Source: Vibrio porteresiae DSM 19223 (GTDB lineage: Bacteria > Pseudomonadota > Gammaproteobacteria > Enterobacterales > Vibrionaceae). Taken from it: a stretch of 64,000 nucleotides of DNA. The notes beneath the pieces are model-generated. The model did not search any database, had not been told where the DNA came from, and saw only the letters and a list, made by a program, of their open reading frames with translations. Made by a program: the position numbers and the translations under genes. Shown piece after piece: positions 26,004 to 35,292 of the stretch. The stretch spans positions 1,798,001 through 1,862,000 of the forward strand of contig NZ_AP024896.1 of NCBI RefSeq assembly GCF_024347055.1. Reading direction: 5' to 3'. Position 1 is the first letter of the stretch; each line of letters starts with the position of its first letter.

Positions 26004-26765
26004 CTATGACTGAATGCGCAGCATGCGCCAAATCGGCTGCAATTTGGGATGTTCAACGGGGTAATGTTTGGGAACACACCAATAGATAAAGGCAACTAAG
26101 GCAATTGCGCCAAAGAGGTCTTCCGGGCGGTGCATCCCCAGCCATAATCGGGAATACGCAACAAGCAATCCCCAGATCAAAAGCAGGTCCGCACTCACAT
26201 AACGCTTTTGCTCAAGTAATAAGGAGCCAAAAAAGACCAAACAGATGGCAACAAACACAGTGTGACCCGACGGAAATGAATAGTTCATTTCCCCTTGCCA
26301 ATTCATGATACGCCAAGATGAGACTTTCTTTTCCATTCGCTCAAGCGCCAGTTCTTTTTGCGCCTCATCAAGTTTATAAAAGTGACTAGGCTCTGGGAGC
26401 ACCAACGCTTGTGTCATGGCGTAAGTGAATGGCCGCGGGCTGTGCGTCAGTTGTTTAATGCCCGTTTTTAACACCAAGGCCAAAAGTAACAGGACGCCCA
26501 ATTGCAGCATAAAATTGATGCGTTCTAACGGGGTATAGCGCGAACGCCAAAATGACCAGATGAGAAATACGATTAATGTTCCTATACCACCCACACCCGC
26601 GGCCGTATGCGAAACATAGGTCATTGTCGCCCCAAGCCAATCGGGTACAGATCCCATTAAGTTAATCGGAAACAAAAAATACGAGATCGGGGCTAGCAAG
26701 GCTGCAAAAAAGCCAAGTATTAAAAAACCGTAATTGCTTCTTTTTCCTCGCCAGTGTAGTGACAT
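26004..26765 (-). CDS. PAP2-family phosphatase, PgpB-like
   Basis: Inner-membrane lipid phosphatase of 253 residues, the size of E. coli PgpB (phosphatidylglycerophosphate / undecaprenyl-pyrophosphate phosphatase). The three acid-phosphatase motifs are intact: KTGIKQLTHSPRP (K-x6-RP with one extra spacer residue), PSGHT, and SRLWLGMHRPEDLFG (SR-x5-H-x3-D). About six membrane helices. Start set at 26765 because GGGGAGAAG lies before that ATG; longer starts at 26795 have no such site. Likely hydrolyses lipid pyrophosphates on the periplasmic side; the exact lipid is inferred. Confidence 0.85.
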   Translation of the reverse strand: MSLHWRGKRSNYGFLILGFFAALLAPISYFLFPINLMGSVPDWLGATMTYVSHTAAGVGGIGTLIVFLIWSFWRSRYTPLERINFMLQLGVLLLLALVLKTGIKQLTHSPRPFTYAMTQALVLPEPSHFYKLDEAQKELALERMEKKVSSWRIMNWQGEMNYSFPSGHTVFVAICLVFFGSLLLEQKRYVSADLLLIWGLLVAYSRLWLGMHRPEDLFGAIALVAFIYWCVPKHYPVEHPKLQPIWRMLRIQS

Positions 26766-27059
26766 AAGACTTCTCCCCATAGACAAGGGCAGCATTGTAA
26801 AACGCCTGCCAATGGTTTTTTATCAACTATGTGTAAAATCCCTGTCATATTCAGCAAATCCTCTATACATCACCAATAGTCACTAATCCCTTTTAGTTAG
26901 TCCTTGCAATTCGTCATCAATGTAAATGGTGGTCTTTGACCATTTATGGGTATTTAGCAATCAAGATCAGCGAATTATCACCTGATTATCTTTTCTATTT
27001 TGTCAGTTGTTGATTTATTGACCTATATTAAATAAGCCAATAAATGAGGGAGACCACTC

Positions 27060-27890
27060 ATGATCCAAACTCAATTGCTTTCTCGTTTAAACGAGTTACC
27101 AAGATTATCGAAGGTACTTCAAGACCTGCTTGATTTAGTCAACAAAGAAGATATTAATTTCAAACATCTTTCGCAAAAGATGGAATTAGAACAAATATTG
27201 AGTGCTCGTCTTCTGCGGATGGCCAACTCTGCCTATTTCGGTGGACAACGAGATGTGCACACCGTTTCTGATGCATTGATCCGAGTCGGTATGGAATCGG
27301 TACGAACGCTAGTGGTTGCCTCGGTACTGTCAAATACCTTCTCAGATATTGAGACATTGGATCTGGATGAATATTGGACAAATACTTTCGAAACCGCCCT
27401 CATCACCAAAAAAATCGCCGATCAAATTGGGTTAGATTCCAGTGAAGCCTTTACGACTGGCGTGCTGCATGACATCGGTGAACTCATGATCCACTCTTTA
27501 CTGCCCGAACAAGCTAAAGTCATTTCTGAACGGGTCAAAGCGGGAGAAAATCCATTGCTGGTGCAAGAGCAGGTGTTAGGCGTATCCTCACCACGCCTTG
27601 GAGCCATGCTGGCAAAGAGTTGGAAATTCCCTGAGGAGATGGTGGATGCCATCGGTCATTTTGATGACCCGATCCAAGCAAAAATAGCGCCTAAGCTCGC
27701 TTACGCCTTACATCTTTCACGCGATATTCATCGCTACTGGGATGAAATGAGTGATGAGAAACAAAGAGTCATCTTTATCGCTGACCATCCTGACAGCAAA
27801 ATTCTGAAACTATCAGCAGCGTTTCAAGAGAAAGTTGATGCGATCAGAGGTAGCGGAAAAGTTCTTGCCCAACAGATGGTTGCTGCATAA
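27060..27890 (+). CDS. HDOD-domain signalling protein
   Basis: 276-residue soluble protein made almost entirely of one HDOD domain (~5-205), an HD-related output domain found in bacterial signalling. LSARLLRMANSAYFGG is the typical HDOD N-terminal motif, and GVLHDIGELM retains an HD pair, unlike many HDOD proteins. A poorly conserved helical tail follows. No receiver or GGDEF partner domain is attached and no signalling gene is adjacent. SD: GAGGGAGAC before the ATG. Confidence 0.88.
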   Translation: MIQTQLLSRLNELPRLSKVLQDLLDLVNKEDINFKHLSQKMELEQILSARLLRMANSAYFGGQRDVHTVSDALIRVGMESVRTLVVASVLSNTFSDIETLDLDEYWTNTFETALITKKIADQIGLDSSEAFTTGVLHDIGELMIHSLLPEQAKVISERVKAGENPLLVQEQVLGVSSPRLGAMLAKSWKFPEEMVDAIGHFDDPIQAKIAPKLAYALHLSRDIHRYWDEMSDEKQRVIFIADHPDSKILKLSAAFQEKVDAIRGSGKVLAQQMVAA

Positions 27891-27915
27891 TCGTTTGTTG
27901 CTTACTAGAAAGAAA

Positions 27916-27940
27916 AAACTCCCTCAAATTGAGGGAGTTT
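27916..27940. terminator. Bidirectional intrinsic terminator
   Basis: AAACTCCCTCAA / TTGAGGGAGTTT, a 12-bp stem with a 1-base centre and A/T flanks on both sides; serves HDOD and probably the convergent IclR operon. Confidence 0.88.
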
Positions 27941-28010
27941 ATTTTTGCATTGCCCCGTTTAACAATACAAACTACTTAACGGTTTCCGCCCACTCAGCCA
28001 CAAACATGGC

Positions 28011-28847
28011 TTATGCAACGTGCATCACTTCAGCGGACAAATGACCTAATTCATCAATGATCTCTTTGGTTTGGCGAGAATAGATCAACTTATCTTTCGC
28101 CCCCACCAATTGAATCATTTTCAGTTTACCTGAGTTAACCGCTTGAATAATGGTACGAATCACCATCTGGTTATCTAAGGTTTTATTCTCGCTAATGCCA
28201 TTACTTGGAACTAAAGAGGCTAGATCCACAGTCAGAACGACTTGGTTACAATGGTCAAGATAATTACTTAATTGGCTTTTAAGTTGGCTACGATATCCAA
28301 AACCACTTTCATCGGCAGTTAACCAGTCGCACCCCAAATCTTCCGCATATTCAAAACTATGGCTCGGCTCGTGTTCTGAATCTATTCCGATACAAAACAA
28401 TTGGGTATTTGAATAACGAGATAATACGAAATGGTAGGCTGAACCTAACTGCGGATCTAATGTCTGTTTCAATTGAAAGCTATTGCCTATATGGATAAAT
28501 CCTAAAGTTCCCTCTTCCGCAGAGAGCACAGGCATAGCCTCCAATAACAATTCATGACAGTTGGCCAGTACAACAGGCACCGAACTCATCGCCATGTGTC
28601 GAGATAAGATTTCTTGGTAACGGTAATCCGCATCATCACGAAGAATGATATGACCAGCATCTGAATATTGTGGGTTGGCTTGTTGTTGATACAACCAATC
28701 CGACGCAAACTCTAAGCTCTGCTGCGCAATTTCAAACTCCACCAGCGACATAGGTTTAATACGTTCACATACGGTTAAAAACGTAAATGGTGAGACGTGA
28801 GAAACTGGATGACGATTCAAGCGGTAGCGTTTGAACAAACTTAACAT
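28011..28847 (-). CDS. Ureohydrolase-fold protein lacking metal ligands (HutG-like pseudoenzyme)
   Basis: 278 residues that align by eye with the arginase/formimidoylglutamase (HutG) family, but with the binuclear manganese site dismantled. The GG[GD]H[SE] motif is ANCHE (95-99). The F-D-A-H-x-D-x-R strand is FIHIGNSFQLK (117-127), losing both Asp ligands. The S-x-D-x-D motif is VDLAS (207-211), losing one. Flanking hydrophobic strands, CIGIDSEHEPS and LGCDWLTADES, are family-like. Hydrolase activity is therefore unlikely, and a sensory or regulatory role is inferred. It lies 21 bases downstream of an IclR-type regulator gene and is probably co-transcribed with it. Confidence 0.7.
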   Translation of the reverse strand: MLSLFKRYRLNRHPVSHVSPFTFLTVCERIKPMSLVEFEIAQQSLEFASDWLYQQQANPQYSDAGHIILRDDADYRYQEILSRHMAMSSVPVVLANCHELLLEAMPVLSAEEGTLGFIHIGNSFQLKQTLDPQLGSAYHFVLSRYSNTQLFCIGIDSEHEPSHSFEYAEDLGCDWLTADESGFGYRSQLKSQLSNYLDHCNQVVLTVDLASLVPSNGISENKTLDNQMVIRTIIQAVNSGKLKMIQLVGAKDKLIYSRQTKEIIDELGHLSAEVMHVA

Positions 28848-28868
28848 GATGACATTACCCTTACTGAA

Positions 28869-29603
28869 TTACCTTTCTGGTGGCAACGCTCGCGCGGCCT
28901 GCAACACATGTAAAATGATCCGTTGCTTATGTGTTTCAACGCGATGGGCTGGAGCCATCACGGAAATCGCACCGATCAACTTACTCCCTTTCATTACCGG
29001 AGCGCTGATACCAGACACGCCGGGGTCGATTTCAGATGTACTCACGGCATAACCGTGACGACGTATCTTGTCTAACTCAGTTTGCCACTTCTCCATATGG
29101 CTATCTTCGCCAAAATAACGAAGAATTTTTTCACAACGCTGAGCGGGCATATACGCCAACATCACTTTAGAAGAGGCGCCACGAAGCAATGGTTGACTTT
29201 GCCCCTGGACGAAGCTGCAACGAAGCGCCTGCATACTTTCTTTTTGGCTCACACACAGCGCCCGATAACCTACTGGCACCATGTACGCCGCCATCTCACC
29301 CGTCTGTTTCTGTAGACGCGTCAATACAGCATCAACTTCGTCTAGACTGTGCTGACTGGTTTCATAACTTCTCATCAGCAACAGAGCAGCAGGGCCAATA
29401 ATTAACGTTTTATCGTGCGAACTTTCTTCGATTAAGTTCCACTCTTTAAGCAATTTCAGATGTCGGTAAAGGCTGCTTAGTGGCACTTGAAGTTGTTCAC
29501 TCAGCACTTTTGCCGGCACTGGCTCATCATTAACTGCAACTTGCATCAGCAACTGCAGTGCTTTTTCATTTACTGGATTAGCAGCAGATTTAGATTCTTT
29601 CAT
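28869..29603 (-). CDS. IclR-family transcription regulator
   Basis: 244-residue DNA-binding regulator: N-terminal winged helix-turn-helix (~10-65; VNEKALQLLMQVA ... VPLSSLYRHLKLLKEWNLIEE) and C-terminal IclR effector-binding domain (~75-240; LLRGASSKVMLAY, DPGVSGISAPVM, IGAISVMAP). The effector is unknown. Its target is probably its own operon, given the repeated GAGAAT-type motifs just upstream (29645-29719), and perhaps nearby transporters. Co-transcribed with the ureohydrolase-like gene. Confidence 0.9.
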   Translation of the reverse strand: MKESKSAANPVNEKALQLLMQVAVNDEPVPAKVLSEQLQVPLSSLYRHLKLLKEWNLIEESSHDKTLIIGPAALLLMRSYETSQHSLDEVDAVLTRLQKQTGEMAAYMVPVGYRALCVSQKESMQALRCSFVQGQSQPLLRGASSKVMLAYMPAQRCEKILRYFGEDSHMEKWQTELDKIRRHGYAVSTSEIDPGVSGISAPVMKGSKLIGAISVMAPAHRVETHKQRIILHVLQAARALPPER

Positions 29604-29644
29604 GTGTCCTTTTTAGCCTTTATTGTTCACCACCTCAAACCGCT

Positions 29645-29719
29645 ATTCTTACATAACGAGAATTTAATTTGAATTAAAGGATTTCATTATCACATAGCGA
29701 GAATTAGAACAATATTCTC
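29645..29719. promoter_or_regulatory. Repeated motif, candidate IclR operator
   Basis: ACATAACGAGAATT (29651-29664) recurs as ACATAGCGAGAATT (29692-29705), 41 bp apart with one mismatch. Each copy is flanked by an inverted ATTCT element (ATTCTT at 29645-29650; ATTCTC at 29714-29719), giving two GAGAAT/ATTCTC pairs upstream of the iclR-type gene. Confidence 0.55.
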
Positions 29720-29790
29720 TCAGATGGCAATATTCATACAAGTTCACTGGTTAGAAAGCCTAACCACAAAAGATGATCATTTAATCACCA

Positions 29791-29835
29791 GCAAAAATAA
29801 AGGCCTCCAGCATTTTTACATCAATGCTGAAGGCC
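29791..29835 (-). terminator. Intrinsic terminator of the chemoreceptor gene
   Basis: 13-base arms (29802-29814 and 29823-29835) with one mismatch; the minus strand continues TTTATTTTTGC. It lies 45 bases past the stop codon. Confidence 0.85.
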
Positions 29836-29880
29836 CACTCAAAAGAGAATTTGTTCGGACTGTTATTCGGACTAATGCAA

Positions 29881-31767
29881 TTAAGCCAATTTGAACATGC
29901 CCACTTTCTCTTGCAGTTGCTCAGCTTGATGATGTAGCGCTTTAGATTGACCTAAACTGTCTTGCGCTCCAGACACCAATTGATCCGTTACATCCTTGAT
30001 GGCAGTAATGTTTTGGGTAATTTCACCAGTGACATGAGTCTGCTCTTCAGCCGCGGTCGCAATCTGCGTTGCCATGTCACTAATCTCACTCACTGACGCT
30101 TTAATTTGCTCAAGAGACGATGTGGCTTTATCCGCATCGGCTACCGCGTTTTGAGCTAAAGCTTCACTGTTTTCCATGATCTGCACCGCTTCTAAAGTGC
30201 TGTCTTGTAACGTAGTAATGGTTGATTTAATCACATCGGTCGAGTTTTGCGTCCGCTGAGATAAAATACGAACCTCATCTGCTACAACGGCAAAACCTCG
30301 TCCTTGCTCACCAGCTCGAGCCGCTTCAATCGCCGCATTCAGAGCTAACAGGTTGGTTTGAGCAGCAATTTCTTGAATAGAGGTCAGAACAGCAGAAATT
30401 TCTTGGGAATGTTGATTGAGTTCAGAGATCACATTACTTGCGTGCTGCACTTCATTCGCCAATTGATTTATCGACTGACGAGAATTTCCCACCAACTGAT
30501 AACCTTCAACAGAGCTATTGGTTGACGCTTGAGCCGCTTGAGCAGTTTGCTCCGCGTGAGCCGCAATTTCTTGCGTTGCTGATGCCATTTCGGTCACAGC
30601 CGTCGCGACTAAAGTCACCTCTTGCTGCTGTAACCCCAATTCGTCAACCGAGCGATTGGCATTGCGAGAGCCCTCGTTAGCTTGACCTGTCAGTTCATCG
30701 GCTTGCTGTCTAATGTGTTGAACAAGCTCCTGTAAACTGGACATAAACTGGTTAAAGTTCTCTGCTAAGTGACCGATTTCATCTTGATGTTCAACGGGAA
30801 TACGCACGGTTAGATCCCCATTACCATTGGCGATCGCTTGTAGCGCAGCTGACACATTTTTCAATGGGCGGAGCAAGACATTACACAGCATATTGAATAA
30901 CACTGCACACAGCACCACCACGACCAATGTCGCCGCTATTTGGCCCCAAAGCGCATCAAACAAAGGCGCGACCAAGGAATCACGATCAATAACCACCACA
31001 CTGGTTAAATCGGTATTGGCAATTTTGCTCGCATACAACAACGTGGACTTACCTTGAATATCAACGAACTCATCATCCTTTTTAGCCACACTATTTTGGA
31101 TATCCTCAAAGCGAATCCCTAGCTGACTGACACTTTGATTGAGTAATTTGGTATCACGATGAGTAAAGACATTGCCCTTGCTGTTGACGATAAACATATC
31201 GCCAACACCAGGCAAAATGACTTGCTTCATGGTGTTGAGGATATCGGTAATTTCCATATCCGCGCCGAGAACCACTTGCTGACCACCAATGGTCATCGCT
31301 CTCCCCATGGAAACCACATTTGCCCCAGTAGCGGCAGCCACGCTCGGGTTATCCATATAGACACGATTTGGATTGGCTTTCCCATTGATATACCAGCCCC
31401 AGCGACGTGGGTCATTGTTATCAGGTGGCAGGGAAACATGGTTAGCATTGACTTGCGAACCGTCTGGGTAAGCAAGAAATACGTTATCGAAATCTGCCGC
31501 TTTTTTGACTTGGATAAGCTGATTAACCATCTGATCGGCTTGAACATCACTCGCTAAAGAGGTCAGTGAACGTTCCTTTGATTTCAACCAATCAGTGACA
31601 TATTGGTTATATGAGGCGATCGTGCTTTGTACGTTTTGGTCTACCTGCTCATTCAAACGTTGTAACGATGCGCGAAAAGAGAGTGACTCAACAATCACTC
31701 CACCTAAGATGATGGCAAACCCCGCAGCCACCGCGAGCTTTGTTCTTAAAGAAATGGCTTTTAACAT
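29881..31767 (-). CDS. Methyl-accepting chemotaxis protein with dCache sensor
   Basis: 628-residue transmembrane chemoreceptor. TM1 at ~11-30, periplasmic double-Cache sensor (~35-275) with the NNDPRRWGWYINGKANPNR region that forms the ligand pocket in dCache_1, TM2 at ~278-300, HAMP (~300-355), then a long cytoplasmic coiled coil with the conserved tip (EIAAQTNLLALNAAIEAARAG). No C-terminal CheR-tethering pentapeptide. The ligand is probably a small metabolite such as an amino acid, but the R/W/Y/D amino-acid motif cannot be confirmed by eye. Single-gene unit. Confidence 0.93.
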   Translation of the reverse strand: MLKAISLRTKLAVAAGFAIILGGVIVESLSFRASLQRLNEQVDQNVQSTIASYNQYVTDWLKSKERSLTSLASDVQADQMVNQLIQVKKAADFDNVFLAYPDGSQVNANHVSLPPDNNDPRRWGWYINGKANPNRVYMDNPSVAAATGANVVSMGRAMTIGGQQVVLGADMEITDILNTMKQVILPGVGDMFIVNSKGNVFTHRDTKLLNQSVSQLGIRFEDIQNSVAKKDDEFVDIQGKSTLLYASKIANTDLTSVVVIDRDSLVAPLFDALWGQIAATLVVVVLCAVLFNMLCNVLLRPLKNVSAALQAIANGNGDLTVRIPVEHQDEIGHLAENFNQFMSSLQELVQHIRQQADELTGQANEGSRNANRSVDELGLQQQEVTLVATAVTEMASATQEIAAHAEQTAQAAQASTNSSVEGYQLVGNSRQSINQLANEVQHASNVISELNQHSQEISAVLTSIQEIAAQTNLLALNAAIEAARAGEQGRGFAVVADEVRILSQRTQNSTDVIKSTITTLQDSTLEAVQIMENSEALAQNAVADADKATSSLEQIKASVSEISDMATQIATAAEEQTHVTGEITQNITAIKDVTDQLVSGAQDSLGQSKALHHQAEQLQEKVGMFKLA

Positions 31768-32023
31768 CTACGTTCCTATTTGGGTCTCTTTGTTATTATG
31801 TGAATACCCAAACAATCAACGTTTAGCTCGTATGGCAGAGATAACCGTACAATATCAGTTAGGTATCTACTGCCATTATATTTTTCTGACCGTGAAATAA
31901 TGCGACTCGACTAACGAAAAATGGCCATCTTTATCATAGAAATCAATAATATTAGCAAAACATGATAAATATCTATCACTGTCTTACTTGCCAACATTGA
32001 AGATAGCCTCTCCCCTATCCACG

Positions 32024-32845
32024 CTATTTACATGAAATCTCAGGGCGGGTGACATTTCGTAATCGCTGCACACTAACGTACGCAGCAATAATGCCCATGC
32101 CCAGATAAATAACCCCATAAGCAAAACCAAATTGAGTCAACTCGTGCCCAATACTCGCACCATCGAGCACATTGGAAGGCGCATCAAGTACCACTTCCAC
32201 ATATTGGCTAAACCATGAGGTGCCAACTAACATGGGAGATAACCATTTAATCGCATAAGCCAAAATCAACAGTAGAAGAAGCGGTGCGGTGGAACGTTGC
32301 GAGACACATAAAACCAGCAGCCCGGCAGGAACCGTCACCAAGCCAGCAAGGAGTATGCGTTCCACATAGTGCGCTGACAGGTACGCTGTTTGATGAAAAA
32401 CAGAGATAGCCTGCCAATTTCCCAATAGATCCGCCAATTGCCACAGCAGATAATGCATGACCCAAAGCAGTGGTATGCAAGAAAATGGAATAATAACGAA
32501 AGCGAACAGCAGCTTTACTAAATGCAACTCTATGGGTCTTTTATACCCGCCGTAATATGATTTCGTAAGGCGCAGCGTCTTCGCCAAATACAAAAAACTG
32601 AGGGAAAGTGACCACATACCAATCGCAGAGATGGCAAGACTTTCAGGCGATAAGCCTTTGCCTAAACTCTCCATATTGAAATCACCGGAATAATTCATCG
32701 TCAATGAAAAATTGGTCGCTAACTGACTCTGAGTCATTACAAGGTAAACCATAATGCCTACCGCCACACAAAGCCAAAGCGATAGACTCAATAACCACTT
32801 TTGCTTAATACATTCACGATAAAGCAACGGCAACATCGATTTCAT
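32024..32845 (-). CDS. ABC-2-like membrane protein without a partner ATPase
   Basis: 273 residues with about six hydrophobic helices (for example ~18-36, 70-88, 108-130, 165-185, 190-208 and 240-262), a topology like ABC-2 permease subunits: a cytoplasmic N-terminus, a long first periplasmic loop and a terminal VIYLGMGIIAAYVSV helix. No ATPase gene is adjacent on either strand, so either it uses an ATPase encoded elsewhere or it is something other than a transporter. Family assignment is tentative. Confidence 0.55.
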   Translation of the reverse strand: MKSMLPLLYRECIKQKWLLSLSLWLCVAVGIMVYLVMTQSQLATNFSLTMNYSGDFNMESLGKGLSPESLAISAIGMWSLSLSFLYLAKTLRLTKSYYGGYKRPIELHLVKLLFAFVIIPFSCIPLLWVMHYLLWQLADLLGNWQAISVFHQTAYLSAHYVERILLAGLVTVPAGLLVLCVSQRSTAPLLLLLILAYAIKWLSPMLVGTSWFSQYVEVVLDAPSNVLDGASIGHELTQFGFAYGVIYLGMGIIAAYVSVQRLRNVTRPEISCK

Positions 32846-33190
32846 ACCTTAACAACCTTCTCTATATCTCATCAGTAACCGTAAGATTTTACAGTGTAAA
32901 TGCCAATTAAGCTCACCACTTTGCTAAAAGTCATTGGTTTATTATCACTATGGAGTCGCTCTCTTGGGTTGGAGTCATAAATGCCAAGTTTGTTCACTCA
33001 GCCATGCAACAAAACTGCCCATCGACCAATTCACACCTAATCGTATTAACAATAAAACGTGACAGAGTGTGAATGAAGATGAAGTTTTGATGAATTTGGC
33101 GCTAACTTAACATCGCAAGGCTTGCTTTTATCATCAATGATCGGCACTCTTTTGTCCCTATACGCGTATGCGATAAAAAGGATAAAACTA
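32846..33190. other. Promoter-bearing interval, no gene seen
   Basis: About 345 bases between the divergent membrane protein and the DUF2057 gene. I find no supported gene, hairpin or known operator. An in-frame upstream start for the DUF2057 ORF at 33122 exists but would precede the signal peptide with 23 unlikely residues. Confidence 0.5.
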
Positions 33191-33835
33191 ATGAATACAA
33201 TCAAGACGTTACCATGTATTTTGGCTATGGTATTCGCCGCTTCTGCACAAGCAAAAGTATCAATTGAAGTTCCAAGTAACGTGAATGTTCTAGTCGTGGA
33301 TGGTGCAAAACCTCACGAATCAGGTAGCTTTCTATCTGCAACGAAAACAATTGAGCTCGAAGACGGTCAACATCAAATCCTTTTCCGCTACCAACCAGTA
33401 TTTTCTGAAGGCCAAGAACGCTATTCAACCGAAAGCGATCCTATTGTGGCAACCTTCTCTGCGACAAACCAAGCGCTGTCATTCCAGTTGCCTGAGTATC
33501 GTGATATCAAAGATGCAGAGAAAAACATTAAAAGCATGCAATGGTCTCTGACGGATAAATCTGGTCAAGCCGTCAGTGTTAAACAAGATAAACTGATTAA
33601 AGAAGGCATGCAGATCGGCCGTAACTTCCGTGATGAAATCGATGAATATAACCGCAGTGGTCGCATTGCTTCCGTTGGCGTAGTTCAACCAGCGATTAAT
33701 TATTCTGGAGCACCAGCGCCTGCTCCAGCCGCTCAACCTGGTGATAGCACTGCCGAAGAGATGCTGCATTTCTGGTACAACAAAGCAGATGCGCAAACTC
33801 GTGCTCGTTTCAAAGCTTATTTGAGCAAGAACTAA
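33191..33835 (+). CDS. Periplasmic DUF2057/UPF0319 protein (YccT/CsgI-like)
   Basis: 214-residue exported protein with signal peptide ~1-21 (MNTIKTLPCILAMVFAASAQA, cut before KVSIEVP), then a DUF2057 domain: VNVLVVDGAK, IELEDGQHQILFRYQPVF, SDPIVATFSA. A Pro/Ala-rich linker (GAPAPAPAAQPGDS) leads to a short C-terminal helical segment. E. coli YccT (CsgI) inhibits curli assembly; the Vibrio role is unknown. The start was placed at 33191, where AAGGAT precedes the ATG and the signal peptide begins. Terminator follows. Confidence 0.85.
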   Translation: MNTIKTLPCILAMVFAASAQAKVSIEVPSNVNVLVVDGAKPHESGSFLSATKTIELEDGQHQILFRYQPVFSEGQERYSTESDPIVATFSATNQALSFQLPEYRDIKDAEKNIKSMQWSLTDKSGQAVSVKQDKLIKEGMQIGRNFRDEIDEYNRSGRIASVGVVQPAINYSGAPAPAPAAQPGDSTAEEMLHFWYNKADAQTRARFKAYLSKN

Positions 33836-33855
33836 GGTTCTTTCTCACCTCTAAT

Positions 33856-33885
33856 AAAAAAGCGGAACACCAGTTCCGCTTTTTT
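33856..33885. terminator. Bidirectional intrinsic terminator
   Basis: AAAAAGCGGAAC / GTTCCGCTTTTT stem with a 4-base loop, between the DUF2057 gene and the convergent dicarboxylate transporter gene. Confidence 0.93.
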
Positions 33886-33906
33886 GATCTTATTGCTTAG
33901 CAGTAA

Positions 33907-35292
33907 TTACCACCACAACATGGCTACTATCGTTAATAGTGCAATACACGCGAAGTTAAGATACAGCCCGACTCTCATCATCTCTTTTTGCTGGATATGA
34001 CCCGTACCAAACACAATTGCGTTAGGCGGAGTCGCTACTGGCAACATGAAGGCACACGAAGCCGCAACCGCAATCAGCACTGACAGCAATACTGGAGAAA
34101 CGCCAAATGCTTGCGCTACGGTAGCAAAAACAGGAATCAATAAGGCAGCACTCGCAGTATTACTTGCGAATTCAGTAAGGAATACCACAAACGCAGCAAT
34201 GATAAGAACGATCCAGAATACGCCTAAGTTGGAGATTAAATTACTCAATTCATGCGCTAAGAAAACACTGGTGCCAGTCTGCTTTAGCACGTTACTCAAA
34301 CAGATGCCGCCCCCAAACAGGAGCAATACGCCCCAGTCTGCGGTCTTCTCTATGTCTTTCCAATGCACAACTCGCGCAAAACTCACCAGAATAATGGCTA
34401 CAAGCGCAATGATCGTATCAAATGCTTTAAAACCACCGAGCATCTTGTTGATAGGTGAACTAAAAATCCACATAAACACGATCAAGCAGAAGATAGATAG
34501 CGTCACCACCTTACCTTTATCCCACTCAACTGGTTTATGGTTTAGTTCAAAGCTGCCGCTCAGATCTGGCTTGGTCACCCAATACAAAATAGCCATCGCG
34601 ACTGGCAACATAATGACAGCGACAGGCAAGCCAAATTTCATCCACTCTGTGAATGTTAATCCGACTTCCGCAGCAGCAATAGCATTCGGTGGGCTACCAA
34701 CCAATGTTGCAATACCGCCAATACTCGCGCTATAGGCAATCCCTAGCAGCACAAATACATAAGTACTGTGTCCTTGCTTGCCATCCACTTTGGCTAAAAC
34801 ACCTAGAACCAAAGGTAGCATCATCGCAGCCGTGGCCGTATTACTGATCCACATAGAGAGCAATGCAGTCACGCCAAACAACATAAATACTGCAGATTTA
34901 AGTTTCCCTCTGGCTAAGATAAGCACCTTATCAGCAATGACTTGATCCAACCCTTGTTTGTGCATCGCTGCCGCTAATGCAAAACCACCAAGGAATAGGT
35001 AAATGGTTGAATTAGAGAAATTATTCAGTGCCGATTGTGTATCAAACACACCAAATAAAACGGCGATAACAGGGACCAAAATGGCAGTAATCGTGACGTG
35101 TAACGCCTCGGTTAGCCATAAAACTGCTATGAAGGCCAAGATACTTAGCCCTAAGACAACCTTAGGTTCAAAGGGTAAAGTGAAGTAAAGCACGGCAAAC
35201 AGCACCATATCGGCAATAACAATTAAGCTATTGCGGTTAATCAGCCATTCCCGCGTGTTCGTAGGTAGAGGGACACTGTCGTTTCTATTCAT
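33907..35292 (-). CDS. Na+/dicarboxylate symporter (DASS/SLC13, VcINDY-like)
   Basis: 461-residue inner-membrane importer, nearly the size of V. cholerae VcINDY (462). It shares its landmark segments: LWLTEALHVTITAILVPV, the SNT motif in ISNTATAAMMLPL, GTLVGSPPN-type TLVGSPPNAI, the second SNT motif ASNTASAALLIPVF and the terminal MLPVATPPNAIVFG. The two SNT loops form the Na+ and carboxylate sites, so C4-dicarboxylate (succinate, malate or fumarate) uptake is expected. Single-gene unit with a 545-base upstream region. Confidence 0.93.
   Translation of the reverse strand: MNRNDSVPLPTNTREWLINRNSLIVIADMVLFAVLYFTLPFEPKVVLGLSILAFIAVLWLTEALHVTITAILVPVIAVLFGVFDTQSALNNFSNSTIYLFLGGFALAAAMHKQGLDQVIADKVLILARGKLKSAVFMLFGVTALLSMWISNTATAAMMLPLVLGVLAKVDGKQGHSTYVFVLLGIAYSASIGGIATLVGSPPNAIAAAEVGLTFTEWMKFGLPVAVIMLPVAMAILYWVTKPDLSGSFELNHKPVEWDKGKVVTLSIFCLIVFMWIFSSPINKMLGGFKAFDTIIALVAIILVSFARVVHWKDIEKTADWGVLLLFGGGICLSNVLKQTGTSVFLAHELSNLISNLGVFWIVLIIAAFVVFLTEFASNTASAALLIPVFATVAQAFGVSPVLLSVLIAVAASCAFMLPVATPPNAIVFGTGHIQQKEMMRVGLYLNFACIALLTIVAMLWW

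Noticed and set aside
34046..34735. 229-codon plus-strand ORF opposite the dicarboxylate transporter gene
   Set aside because: Fully antisense to a well-supported gene; composition (Ala/Thr/Asn-rich) is a codon-bias shadow.
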